Shown: in pieces, positions 1 through 12,300 of the stretch
Numbering within the stretch: the first letter of the stretch is position 1
Layout of the letters: each line of letters begins with the position of its first letter
Assembly: GCA_903813345.2 (NCBI GenBank)
Contig: CAIIXF020000002.1
Location: forward strand, 11,058,150 to 11,122,149
Direction: 5' to 3'
Source: Owenia fusiformis
Lineage: Eukaryota; Annelida; Polychaeta; Sabellida; Oweniidae
DNA: 64,000 nt
Notes under the pieces: model-generated
Databases searched by the model: none
The model's input: the letters and a program-made list of their open reading frames with translations, nothing else
Told to the model about the DNA's origin: nothing
Program-made: the position numbers and the translations under genes

Positions 1-52
1 AAAATGCCTAAGAGGGCCTCCGTGAGATTGCTTGCAATCTTAAAAAGTCTAG
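1..52 (+). mobile_element. 3' end of a Helitron-like element
   Basis: The window opens inside a repeat ending with a small hairpin (AGATTGC-TT-GCAATCT, about 25-41), then a CTAG at 49-52 followed by T. A subterminal hairpin followed by CTRR is the classical 3' signature of Helitrons, and the same end recurs at 1722 and 2952. Only the last 52 bases lie in the window. Confidence 0.45.
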
Positions 53-106
53 TTCTTATTATTCTATCAAAGCAGTTTTCTCCTACTTTCAACTAGCTTT
101 TAACTT

Positions 107-1722
107 TCTACTATATGCTCCTACTAGATACCTGGTTTGATCTTGATGGGAAAATATTTCATATCTAGGTCAAGGTCAAAGGTCAAAATCTAGGTCAAAT
201 CTAAGCTTTTTTCAAGTTTCTCAAGTTTGTCATTATACTTCATTATTTCTTGCGATGAATTAAACTGAAACTACATTAAAGTATTCTCTACAAATTGTTC
301 ACTATATGTCAGCATTAAATTTTTACCGTTTTTGAGATATTTGACGTCAAAAAACGGTCAAAAGAGGTCATTTTTCAACTTGCTTCAATCGGACCAAATT
401 TTTTTTAAAAATCATCTACAAGTTCCCAGGAGTCCAAATCTGACTTCAGATTTGACCTTTGACCTTTAGTTGACCTTCAGTGGCCTTCGAAAGGTCAGAA
501 AAGTTGATTCTTCAAATTGAGTCTTTGGATTCAAATTTAGGTCAGTCTAATTACAAAAAGCCTACTGAGGTCTAAAAAAGTAAGAATTTCAAGGTCAAAG
601 GTCAAGGTCATCAAATTAGATCACAAACTGTGCTATCTAAGTTTCTCATGGTTCAAGACTACAAATCAATATTTTTTATTGAAATTTTGTCCCAGTTTTG
701 AGATATAAGAGCTCAAAAACTGGTCAAATTTTAACTTCCTTCAAATTCACCAAACTTTTTTTTAAAAATCATCTACAACTTCTCAGGAGTTCATATTTAA
801 CCTCGGATTTGATTTTTCAAATTGAGTGTTTGGATTCATATTTCAGTATTTAGGGTTAGCCTAATCATAAAAGACCTACTGAGCTCTAAAACAGTAAAAT
901 TTTCAAGGTCAAGGGTCACGGTTATCAAATTAGGTCAAAGGTCAAAATCTAGGTCAAATCTAAATTTTTTTCAAGTTTCTCAACTTTGTCCTTATACTTC
1001 ATTATTTCTTGCAATGAATTAAACTGAAACTACATTTTAGTATTCTCTACAAATTGTTCACTATATGTCAGCATTAAATTTTTACCGTTTTTGAGATATT
1101 TGACGTAAAAAAAACGGTCAAAAAAGGTCATTTTTCAACCTGCTTCAATCTGACCAAATTTTTTTTAGAACTCATCTACAAGTTCCCAGGAGTCCAAATC
1201 TGACCTCAGATTTGACCTTTGAACTTTAATTGACCTTCAATGACCTTCAGAAAGGTAAAAAAAGTTGATTTTTCAAATTGAGTCTTTGGATTCAAATTTA
1301 GGTCAGCTTAATTACAAAAGTCCTACTGAGGTCTAAAAAAGTAAAACTTTTTAAAGTCAAAGGTCAAGATCATGAAATTAGGTCACAAACTGTGCTATCT
1401 AAGTTTCGCAAAGTTAGCGGAGTTGAAATATACACATTCCTCTAAGGGTTGTACACATATAAGCAATTGACTATCTAATAGAATTTTGTCCCAGTTTGAG
1501 ATATAAGAGTTCAAAAGTTGAAAAAAGGTCAATTTCAAAAATTTTCAAGGTCAAATTTAAACTCGCTTCAAATTGACAAATTTTTTTTTGAAAATCATCT
1601 ACAAGTTCTCAGGAGTTCACATCTGACCTCAGATTTGATATTTGTCCTTTAGTTGACCTTCAAATTGTCAAAAATGCCTAAGAAGGCCTCCGTGAGATTG
1701 CTTGCAATCTTCAAAAGTCTAG
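107..1722 (+). mobile_element. Helitron-like non-autonomous element, copy 1
   Basis: The 5' end reads TCTACTATATGC, matching the TC start typical of Helitrons. The 3' end at 1719-1722 is a hairpin plus CTAG followed by T. The interior has no coding capacity. It is built of repeated blocks rich in GGTCAAAGGTCAA and TTGACCTT, with recurrent segments such as 'cctactgaggtctaaaa' near 562 and 1323. About 70 bp of related spacer separates it from the next copy, so the copies sit head to tail. The family assignment is inferred from the termini only. Confidence 0.5.
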
Positions 1723-1794
1723 TTCTTTATTTATTTATTTATTTATTTATTCTTCCTAAACCTTTTTCTCCTACTTCCAACTACCTTTCAACTA

Positions 1795-2952
1795 TCTACT
1801 ATATGCACCTACTAGGGACCTTGGCTAAACTTGGCGGGAAAGGAATTTTTATCTAGGTCAAGGTCTAAGGTCAAAATCTAGGTCAAATCTAAGTTTTTTT
1901 CAAGTTTCTCAAATCCTGACCTACACTTCAATATTTTTGGCTGAATTTTTGCATACAGATAGATATTAGTATTCTATTAGTCTTAGCCTTTTGCCGTCTA
2001 GAGAAATTTTGCCTAAATTTTGAGATATTGAAGGTCAAAAAAGTTCAAAAAAGGTATTTTTTCAACTTGCTTCAAATTGACCAATTTTTTTTTTAAAACT
2101 CATCTACAAGTTCTCAGGATTCTAAATCTGACCTTACTTTTGACCTTTGACCTTTCGTTGACCTTTGACCTTTCGTTGACCTTCCGTGTCCTCCGAAAGG
2201 TCAAAAAAGTTGATTTTTCAAATCGATTTTCTGGATTCAAATTTAGGTATATTTATTCACAAAAGACCTACTGAGGTCTAAAAAAGTAAAATTTGCAAGG
2301 TCAAAGGTCAAGGTCATCAAACGAAATCACAAACTGTGTTTTCTAAGTGTCTGAAAGTCAGAATATATATTCCTCTAAAGGTTCTACACATATTAGCGAT
2401 TGACTGTTTATTAAAATTTTGCTCCAGTTTTGAGATATTAGAACTCAAAAACTGAAAAAAGGTCAAATTTTGAAATTTTTTAAGGTCAAATTTGAACTTG
2501 CTCTAAATTGACCAAACTTTTTTTTAAAAAGCATCTACAAGATCTCAGGAACTCAAATCTGACCTTAGTTTTGACCTATGACCTTTAGTTGACCTTCAGT
2601 GACCTTCGAAAGGTCAAAAAATTGATTTTTTCAAATTGATTTTCTGGATTCAAATTTAGATTTATTCAATCAATAATGATATACTGAGGTCTAAAAAAGT
2701 AAAATTTTCAAGGTCAAAGGTCAAGGTCATCAAACAAGATCACAAACTGTGTTTTCTAAGTTTCTCAAAGTTTGTGACTACAAATCAATATTTTGAATTA
2801 AAGTCAGGATATATATTCCTCTAAAGGTTTTACACATATTAACAATTGATTGTATTTAAGATTTGACCTTTGGCTGACCTTTAACTGACCTTTAAATGTT
2901 CAAAAAAGCCTACGGGGCCTCCGTAAGATTGCTTGCAATCTTAAACATCTAG
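1795..2952 (+). mobile_element. Helitron-like non-autonomous element, copy 2
   Basis: The 5' end is TCTACTATATGC after an A at 1794. The 3' end is a perfect 9-bp-stem hairpin (TAAGATTGC-TT-GCAATCTTA, 2923-2942), then CTAG at 2949-2952 and T. The interior repeats the blocks of copy 1 at about 2267 and 2680. Insertion between A and T agrees with Helitron behaviour. There is no ORF. It lies in the gene-1 intron upstream of the first visible exon. Between 2953 and 3251 I see only ordinary intron sequence. Confidence 0.5.
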
Positions 2953-3251
2953 TTTTTCATGATAACAACCCAACTTCAGGATTCACTAGGATAAACTTAG
3001 AATAACCCTGATATTGATCATTTTTTGCCATTTTGTGCGTAGGAAGGGTGTCTACTAGAGACTGGTGTTAACTAGAAAGATGTGTTCACTAAGACAGGTT
3101 TTACAAAAATAATATGTTAAAATGTGTTGTCCCCTATGAGAAATTGTCTGTGCCATCGCCAATCAGATTCAGACATGAAATTCAAACAAATCCTCAATAG
3201 CAAATAAATCTGGTAATCCCTCATGCCAAATATAACTTGTTTTCAACGCAG

Positions 3252-3393
3252 GTGCAGCAGGAGATCATCCAAGACTTGGGGAAGGTGAAGGGAGAGAGAG
3301 AAAAGTCCCTTGCGACATACAAAGTAATCCTAAATCAACATTTGGACCAGATTAAGAAAGCAAGCATGCAAGCTGAGCGTCTGCTTGAATTAG
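3252..3393 (+). CDS. Gene 1 exon: coiled-coil segment
   Basis: The acceptor is ttttcaacgcag and the donor TTAG|GTGAGA; the exon enters at phase 0 and leaves at phase 1. It encodes residues 1-47, charged and heptad-like (VQQEIIQDLGKVKGERE, later IKKASMQAERLLELG), like the region after the B-boxes of TRIM proteins. The reading frame stays open past the donor to 3536. I prefer the donor because the next exon has matching phase and continues the helix. Confidence 0.8.
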
Positions 3394-6300
3394 GTGAGAG
3401 AATCAGTGAGTTTTATTTGCTCACAAACAAAGCTGGGGAGATCTCTGGACTTATTGATAACAGTGTTGTCATTGGTTTAGCATATAATTATAGTGTCCAC
3501 TCCAAGCCATGTACATGTACCTTTCTTGTTTCATAAGACACAATACAATGAGAATTTTTTCCAGTCGGACAATTGCTTTTTATTAAATGATGTATGCTGA
3601 ATATGTCTTCATGTTAAAATTATAATTCTTTCAACTATTTTCCTTCATCTTGTTGGTTGTCAGAAATTTTAAAAAGATTCTTGAGTGTACAATGTTCTAA
3701 ACAAAATATCTTCACAACTGTGTCAAATGAATTTTAAAAAAATCACTTTTCGCAATTTTCTGAATGCAAATAGTTTTTCAGCTTTGTCCTTGGTGCAAGC
3801 CTATTTTCAAAATCTCAAGTTGATGCATCCTCAGATCATAGGGCTTCAAAATCCAGAATATATTCTTTCTTTTACCCCCTGTGATAAGCAGTAAGCATTT
3901 CCCTGATCTAGAACTCGCAATCTGATTGGCTATCGCAACAATCCGACAGCAATCATGTATACCTCATTGGTGCATAATTAGATCACGTGACTCGGTTTAA
4001 TCGGGCACTTCCAAATTGGTTATAGCAGGGGGTAAGAAGGAGGTACGGATTCTGGATACCTGCTTAGGAGGATGTAGTTGATGCAGCCACACTTTTTTCT
4101 ATGCCAGGAAATCACTGGTGTTTATGTTTTTCCTTTAATAGGCCATGAAGACCAGCTACAGGAAGATTGCCAATTGATAAGTCTCAAGCTGGGAGAGTTG
4201 ATGAAGATGCCTAAAGTACCTGCATTTGATGCTTTAACAGTATTGGACTTTGTTCCGTCCCCACAACTAACAGACTTGATACATAAGGAGATGGTGGGAT
4301 ACATTAAGCCATGTTTGGTATCGGATGTGACGTCTTCTATAGATCCAACTATAGTATACAAGGCTTATATAGGTAAGTGTTCTAATACAGGGTAACCCAA
4401 AAATACTTAAACTGTATTGGACTTTGTTCCAATTCCCAACTAACAGACTTGATACACAAGGAGATGGTTGGATACATGAATCAATGTTTGGTGAAAGTAT
4501 CAGATGTGACATGAAAAGGATGGTCAAATTACTAGCAGAAGAAACCAACCTGATAGGCTGTGTATACTGGGTAAATTCTTTACAAACAATGTTGAAAATA
4601 ATCATAGAAAGAATAAATGGATATAGCAAACTGAACATGTATTTAAAATAATTCACACATAGCCAGGCAATTGGTATTCAATTCCAGCCAATCAGAACAC
4701 GCTCTTTCATGTAACTGCATTCCCTTGTTCAACCAAAAATGCATATGTTGTATGGTTGTCAGGGTGAGGAGATTGAAATTGATGCTTTGTCAACTTGACA
4801 CTTGCCTGTTAGTGATTTTTTTATCTTTTAGTTGAAATTTTGGAAAATATGTTGCAATGTGTGAAAAGAATTTAAGCCCAAGACTGCATTGTGGCTGCTT
4901 CTTTTCACTCAGGCGTTGTTTCCTAAACTTTGCATTCCCGCTGTGTGGTCATGCAAAAAATTTGAAACATCACCTTCAGTGGAATGATTCAGCATAGAAT
5001 GCTCTTGAGTCATGGCCTTAGATCCTTAAGTAAATGTTTCATATCATTGCAGGTATTGATGAACTTATCGAAGTAACTGCTGCATCTGAGTATATACCAG
5101 ACATCATAAAACACTTAAATGCTCGAGTCACTGATCAGGAAGGTGTCAAACTTAATACGCAAATTAGGGACATGAAGAATGGTAAATATATGGTACAGTT
5201 TGTCCCTCTGCGTGAAGGCAAACTAAACATAGATATTACGCTATATGGCCAGCATATTACACACAGTCCTTTCCCTGTAACCGTCAAAGAGGTAGAATCA
5301 GACACTGAGGATGTTGTTGAAGATGATGATGTGATTTTTCTTAAGGAGTCAACAAAGCCATGTTTGGTCAAAGTTTCCGATGTGACATGTTCTATTGATC
5401 CAACTATAGTCTACAAGGCTTATATAGGTAAGTGTTCTAATACAGGGTAACCAAAAAATACTTTAACTGTATTGGACTTTGTTCCGTCCCCACAACTAAC
5501 AGACTTGATACACAAAGAGATGGTTGGATACATTAAGCCATGTTTGGTCAAAGTATCGGATGTGACATGTTCTATTGATCCAACTATAGTCTACAAGGCT
5601 TATATAGGTAAGTGTTCTAATACAGGGTAGCCCAAAAATACTTTAACTGTATTTGACTTTGTTCCAATTCCCATCTAACAGACTTGATACACAAGGAGAA
5701 TGTTGGATACATGAATCAATGTTTGGTGAAAGTATCAGATGTGACATGAAAAGGATGGTCAAATTACTAGCAGAAGAAACCAACCTCATAGGCTGTGTAT
5801 ACTGTGTAAATTCTTAATAAACAATGTTGAAAATAATCATAAAAAGAATGAATGGATACAGCAAACTGAACATGTATTTAAAATAATTCACACATAGCCA
5901 GGCAATTGGTATTCAATTCCAGCCAATCAGAACACGCTCTTTCATGTAACTGAATTCCCTTGTTCAACCAAAAATGCATATGTTGTATGGTTGTCAGGGT
6001 GAGGAGATTGAAATTGATGCTTTGTCAACTTGACACTTGCCTGTTAGTGATTTTTTTATCTTTTAGTTGATATTTTGGAAAATATTTTGCAATGTGTGAA
6101 AAGAATTTAAGCCCAAGACTGCATTGTGGCTGCTTCTTTTCACTCAGGCGTTGTTTCCTAAACTTTGCATTCCCGCTGTGTGGTCATGCAAAAATTTTGA
6201 AACATCACCTTCAGTGGAATGATTCAGCATAGAATGCTCTTGAGTCATGGCCTTAGATCCTTAAGTAAATGTTTCATATCATTGCAGGTATTGATGAACT

Positions 6301-9300
6301 TATCGAAGTAACTGCTGCTTCTGAGTACGTACCAGAGGGGGAGAAACACCAGGGTTCAAAGATGACATACGCTTATAATGTAAATCTGTATTGAGATGAC
6401 ATCGCCGCTGATTGGTCAAAAGTCGACAAACAAATGACGTCATCAATGGCGGTTTCAAAATTTTCGAAATACGCTTCGAATAATATAATGTTCATTTCTG
6501 GCGTGTTAACCAATATCATACAGTGGAGACGATTAGGTCGTTTAACGTTTATTTCGACAATTGACGTCATTGTGTGTTAATTGCCAGGTATCGCGTTAAT
6601 TGACGTACTTCAAATTCAAATTGATTTAGAAGTGATTTTCGTTGCATTTCATTTCAGAAAAATTCTTTTTGGTGATATTTATACATACAGATGAGCTTAA
6701 ATTTTTAATTATTTAGCATACAGAAGAACATGGCTTCACTTCTTTCTGTTTCAACCAGGCTTTTAGAAGCAGAAACACTATAGTATAATCATTTGAACAA
6801 CTGACGATCAAATATCAGGATGGCTTATTTTGCGGTAAACACACGCAAGAGAGGCATCTGGGACATGTTTATTACAATTTGGGCAAGATGTTTTTACTTT
6901 TATTCGAAGCATTGGATAGATATCTTCAACTTCCATGTTGGAATTGTGTTTTCTATGATGCAATATTTTTTTATAAAGCAATAATGAAGACGTTGTCGAA
7001 ATATGGAGTCACGACTCCATGAAATAGTCGCAATGACTCTATAGCATAATGATCACAGTCTCATTGTTTCACCAATGAATTTCTATTATGGACAAATTGT
7101 GTTGGTATATTTTATTGAACAAAATTAGATTTCCATATTGATGATGAAATTAAATACAACATTTTGAATGTTTCATCCTAGAACGGGCCCGTATTGCCGA
7201 TTTCTCCCGAGTGCATCTGACTAAAATAAAGTCCACTTCAGAATTTAACGAAATATCACAATTAGAAGAAAAAATATAAATACGTTCTTCATATTTATGA
7301 TGATAAGGACGTCTTTTATCATGTCCTTGAACAATTTTAATGATTGTTTTTACATTTAATTTTTTTAATTTAATTTTTAATTAGTAATATTGCTGAATAT
7401 ACGTAACACTGCGAGTCGGATCCAATTCATAATTTATGATAATGATATACAGGTTAAAAGTCAGTAGGTCAGACGATTAGCCAATGAGGGCAGCTCAAGA
7501 TTTATAAGTATAAACATTTAGAAGCTTCAGATGGGGTCTTCCGGGGGCCCAGTCCAGGGGTCTTATTCATGTTCTTATTTGCAGCAGAAATCTACTTCGA
7601 TTTAACAATTAATCAATCTTTTAATCAGTATATCGCAAATATGTACTACTAGTTGAACATCGCATGTCATCTGTTAAAAATTGTCACCTCAATTCACGCG
7701 GGCTTTAATTTAGTAAAGGCTAAAAAGACAAACTATCAGGGGAGTGCAGATAGTAGGCTATCTAGCCGATATCGGTTTTTGAAAGAGGTCTGTGATAAGT
7801 CTGCCAGTTATGAATCGAAATACAAATAAATTATACAACTGTTTATGATTTATAATAGACGCTCTTTATCGATTCTCACAATTTCAAACATTGACAATTT
7901 CATCAAGAAGTACTAATGAGGTACAGCTGTAGGTACATTTCGGCCAGTTACCTTGGTAATGGGCGATAATAAAAATACGACCTAGCCCGTACGACAATCA
8001 ACGTTCCCGCACGTTGATTATACGATTACACGTCAATTGACGCGATTGATTACACATGCGCAATTGAAAAACATAGAACGTCAATTAACGTAGTATCCGT
8101 CAATCAACTACAATGACGTTAATTGACGGGATAAACGTTAAATGACCTAATCGTCTCCACTGTCATAGCTTCTCATTTCACATCAAGATAAAGAAAGGTG
8201 TACGGAATATGCCTATATCAATTAAAACATCCCATCGAAGTGTAGTATTTGATAACTAGCCAATGAAAATTCGAACGAATGAAGGTGGTAAGCAAGAGAG
8301 GTAATTATGTCTGTCATCTTTAAACTCTGGGACTCCCTCCTCTTAGTACATACCAGACATCATAAAACACTTAAATGCTCGAGTCACTGATCAGGACAGT
8401 GTCAAACTCGAAACGCAAATTAGGGACATGAAGAATGGTAAATATATGGTACAGTTTGTCCCTCTGCGTGAAGGCAAACTAAACATAGATATTACGCTAT
8501 ATGGCCAGCATATTACACACAGTCCTTTCCCTGTAACCGTCAAAGAGGTAGAATCAGACACTGAGGATGTTGTTGAAGATGATGATGTGATTTTTCTTAA
8601 GGAGTCAACGAAGCAAGGGATGTTAGCAAAGGGGAATGAAACCAAGAGGAAGAAGAAGAAAGTCTCAATGAAGATTTTGGCGAATCTGAATAAGCTTGTT
8701 ACCCAGAATGCATCTGAAAATGCCGAGCAAGATAGAGAATGTGCACGTAGTATGAAAGAGAATGTCCCTGTTATGCAGACGCAGGCAGAGTTTAGTACCA
8801 AGTCACTCGCTCAACTAGCAGGAAAAACATGTAGCGAGTTTAAATGCTACAAAGTGCAGGATCAGTTAAATGACAAAAGCAAAAACATCAAAATAGAACC
8901 TCCCTGGTCTGATAAAAAATCATGTGATATCAGAATCAAGGAAGAACAGATTGATGATGATTACGACAAAATGCATAGTCTTAAAAAGGAGTTGGGGCCC
9001 AAGAAATCTGAAATTGAGGCTGGAGGAGACAGACAAGTGGAGACATCTAGTGAAAATCTAAGACATCAGCAAGGTCAGTGAAAATCGAATAATATATATT
9101 TTTGATGATGCAAGTTTGAATATGGCAAAAATAATTTTATGTTGCTAATAGGCGTTAACTCCCTCATTAGGTTTTAATGTCAATGCAACATGTGGTGACA
9201 TATTGTTAGTCTCAAACTTGAAATTTGTTTTTGTGGATGGTGTTTTGCATATGGCGGGTGGTGTTCGGAATTTGTAACAAATGGCATTTGTGATCTGTCT

Positions 9301-12300
9301 GATGATTGGAGAAATAATGGTCATTTGATCCTTTAAATTAATTCTAGTCATTAAATAACAAAATATTGCTTCTGGGACAAGATCAAATGACTTTTACATA
9401 TTCTTTACCCTACCTGTTTTGTATTTTAACAATCAACACAAGTATACATACCATATTCACGGTGACCAAGAGTTAACAGTGCAAATTGGCCCGGACGTGT
9501 TTTTTCAAACTCTTTAGACATGTTTTGTTGAAAATTTGAGAGGTAGGTTGATAAATTTGGTCATGAAATTGCTGTCACTTGACTTTATGTAAAAGTAAGT
9601 ACTTTATATTGCTTTCCATACTATATCTTAACTTCAGGTATCCGTAAACGTGTTATATGCACGAGTCAGTGTTATACATATTTTTGCCTGAAAATCACTA
9701 GCCTGACTTGTATTCAATGAATACATCGATTCATAAGGAAGGCATTCACAATATGTGTGAAAACCAAAAGTTAGAAGAGCTTAAATAAGTAGCAATTGAC
9801 CGAATGATATTTTTTAGATTAAACTCTTTAGACGTGTTCAAAAGATTGCGGTTAATGACGTTGACCTGTTTAAGTGAAACATTTTAGACGTGTAGAGACA
9901 TTGGGGTTTAACGATTTGGAAGTGGGAAACAGCACAATTAACATTATATATTTCCCCAAAAAATGATCAGAATGTGGAAGAAGTTGTTGTCTGAGTGAAA
10001 CTATCTTAATTATAAATGATTAACAATAATCAAATGTACGACAGGTTACCTGTATTTTACCGGCGGGCAAGCACCCAGGCGGGCGCTTTCACACATTCCA
10101 AAATTAATTTATGGACTATCTTTGAGATTATGTTGTCATAACAAAAAAGCTAACATACTTGGCCGCGCCTTAGGCCTACCCGAATTAAAAGTATCCAAAT
10201 TGTCCTTGAAAATAAGAAATCAAGTTTACTGCATTATCTTGTTGGACCTATCTTGTTGTTGTCGTCTTCCGGTCAGGTCAAGGTGTCACTAGGGTAAATC
10301 TAAAAATATTGAAAAAATCACAAAAGTCAAGTTCTGGGATACATATCGCCATTTTCGAACGAACTACCCATACAATGACTATATTTCTGCGTTCCCCTAT
10401 ACATAACCTTCATCTTGACACTATATTTAACATAGGGTTTGCGTCTCGATTTTTATATATCACTACGCCAACATATCGACTCATTTTCAGGTAAAATCCC
10501 TGCTTTGATGAAAATTAACGAATAGAGTAGTTCCAGTTTATGGGACTATATTCTTGCGATTTTTTTCTTAAAATGGCACATTTAGAAAGTACTTGGCCTC
10601 AGCTTTAGATACATACCTCAAATGGTCACATTGCGTGGGTACACCCCAGTTGTCCGAAACCCAGTTGTCCGAAACCCAGTTGTCCGAAACCCAATTCCCC
10701 GAAACCCAGTTGTCCGAAACCCATTACTCCGAAAAATAAAGTCATAATTTACCAGAGAAAGGGGGGGGGCGTAGCTTACTTAAGCTTACGTCAGTTTCAT
10801 GCCATGTATTTGGCCAAATTAATGGCATGGACGCATTCTGTTATTCATAGATCTCTCTCTCACTTTGAATTGCATCCATTGCATGGCGTTACCAGAATGG
10901 CAGGAACGGGAGATTTATTTTACATTGTGATTCTAAAAAAGGTTATTAAGACACAATATATATTACGGAACAGTTTATCTTATCTTCTTCAATCTCTTTT
11001 ATATAGGCAAAATAAAATGAAACATTTTGAAACAGATAAAATAAGTTATCGCATAACACTTTAAGAATGAAACGTTGCATTTAATTTCTTAGTCTCGGTC
11101 TCTTATCAAATCGTAAAAGAATAAAACATTCTAAACTTAATCACTTGGGATTTATGTTTCGGCATTCGTTTCAGGCATTTGTTTTTTATGTTCTTCTCCT
11201 GAAATATATTTGTTTGACAATAATCAGAGAAAGTGCGTATACGTATAAATATGCCACTCAAACAAACGGGTGTGACTTCAATTTCTTGTCTGTCTGAGGA
11301 CGTATTGGGAACGAGGTAGAATTAAAGAATTCTTATGAACGAGTCATGCAAGATACTAGAACTAGTAAAGTAATGTATTGGATAAGTTAATTTCTGATGG
11401 ATCTGGATAAAATATATTTCCAAACTTTGTAAACACTAGATAACTTCATTTAGGCAGATATAGTATCTTGATATATTTGGCTATCATGCGTTTAAAATAC
11501 GTTCCTAAAACTATGAAGACGTTGGGTGAGAAATATTGCTATTGTACGTTCGAAAAGTATTTGGTTGTATTTTGTAGTTCTCAAGTTACCCATGAACTTT
11601 CGTGGGCTAATTAACGTCTTGACTTAGCATATTTAGCCTAATTTTGCAATGATGTCAACGTGATTCAAATGTTATGCTGTCGTGATTCGCAGAGGTTGCG
11701 ACAAGATTCGTTTTAAGAAATTGTATTTTTTTATAAGATCCCCTAATTTTCGGAGAACTGGGTTTCGGACAACTGGGTTTCGGAGAATTGGGTTTCGGTC
11801 AACTGGGTTTCGGACAACTGGGTTGACCCCACATTGCGTACACTTAAACCTACTATACACACCATTGAAGTTGGCGTGGCTTCATTTTTAAAGATCTAAT
11901 AGCAAAGGTTTTGCAAAAATGAATCAATGTAGTATAAAACAAATGTATGTATAATGAAGAAATAAATATATAATGAAAAAAATAGATACGTGCTTGTAAT
12001 ATTGGTATTAAAAAAGTGTCACTATCTCTTTCATTTTTCAACAAATATAGGCTCACGTGACATGTGACGCGGGGCAGGCAATTTTGATCTATCGTAGACA
12101 ATATCAGTATCAAATTGCCGATATTTCAACCTCGTCTTGCGAGGCCATTTTGATTTGAAACATCTTGAATTTGGTGTCAAAATAAAGCTGGTCACGCCCA
12201 CTTTCATAGTTATCAATGAATCATTTACTACGACTACTATATTCATTTAGGAGGCGTGTAAAGTTAACCAATCAGAAAGACAATTGTTCCATATATGGCA

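Noticed and set aside
6325-6330. Splice donor GTACGT in the interrupted filamin exon
   Set aside because: It scores better by eye than the donor at 6329, but joining it to 8347 shifts the frame to a stop after six codons. Kept only as a competing site.
8391-8801. 136-codon frame on the minus strand
   Set aside because: Antisense of the filamin exon; the same antisense frame appears opposite exon 3 (5135-5371). The sense frame has the domain.
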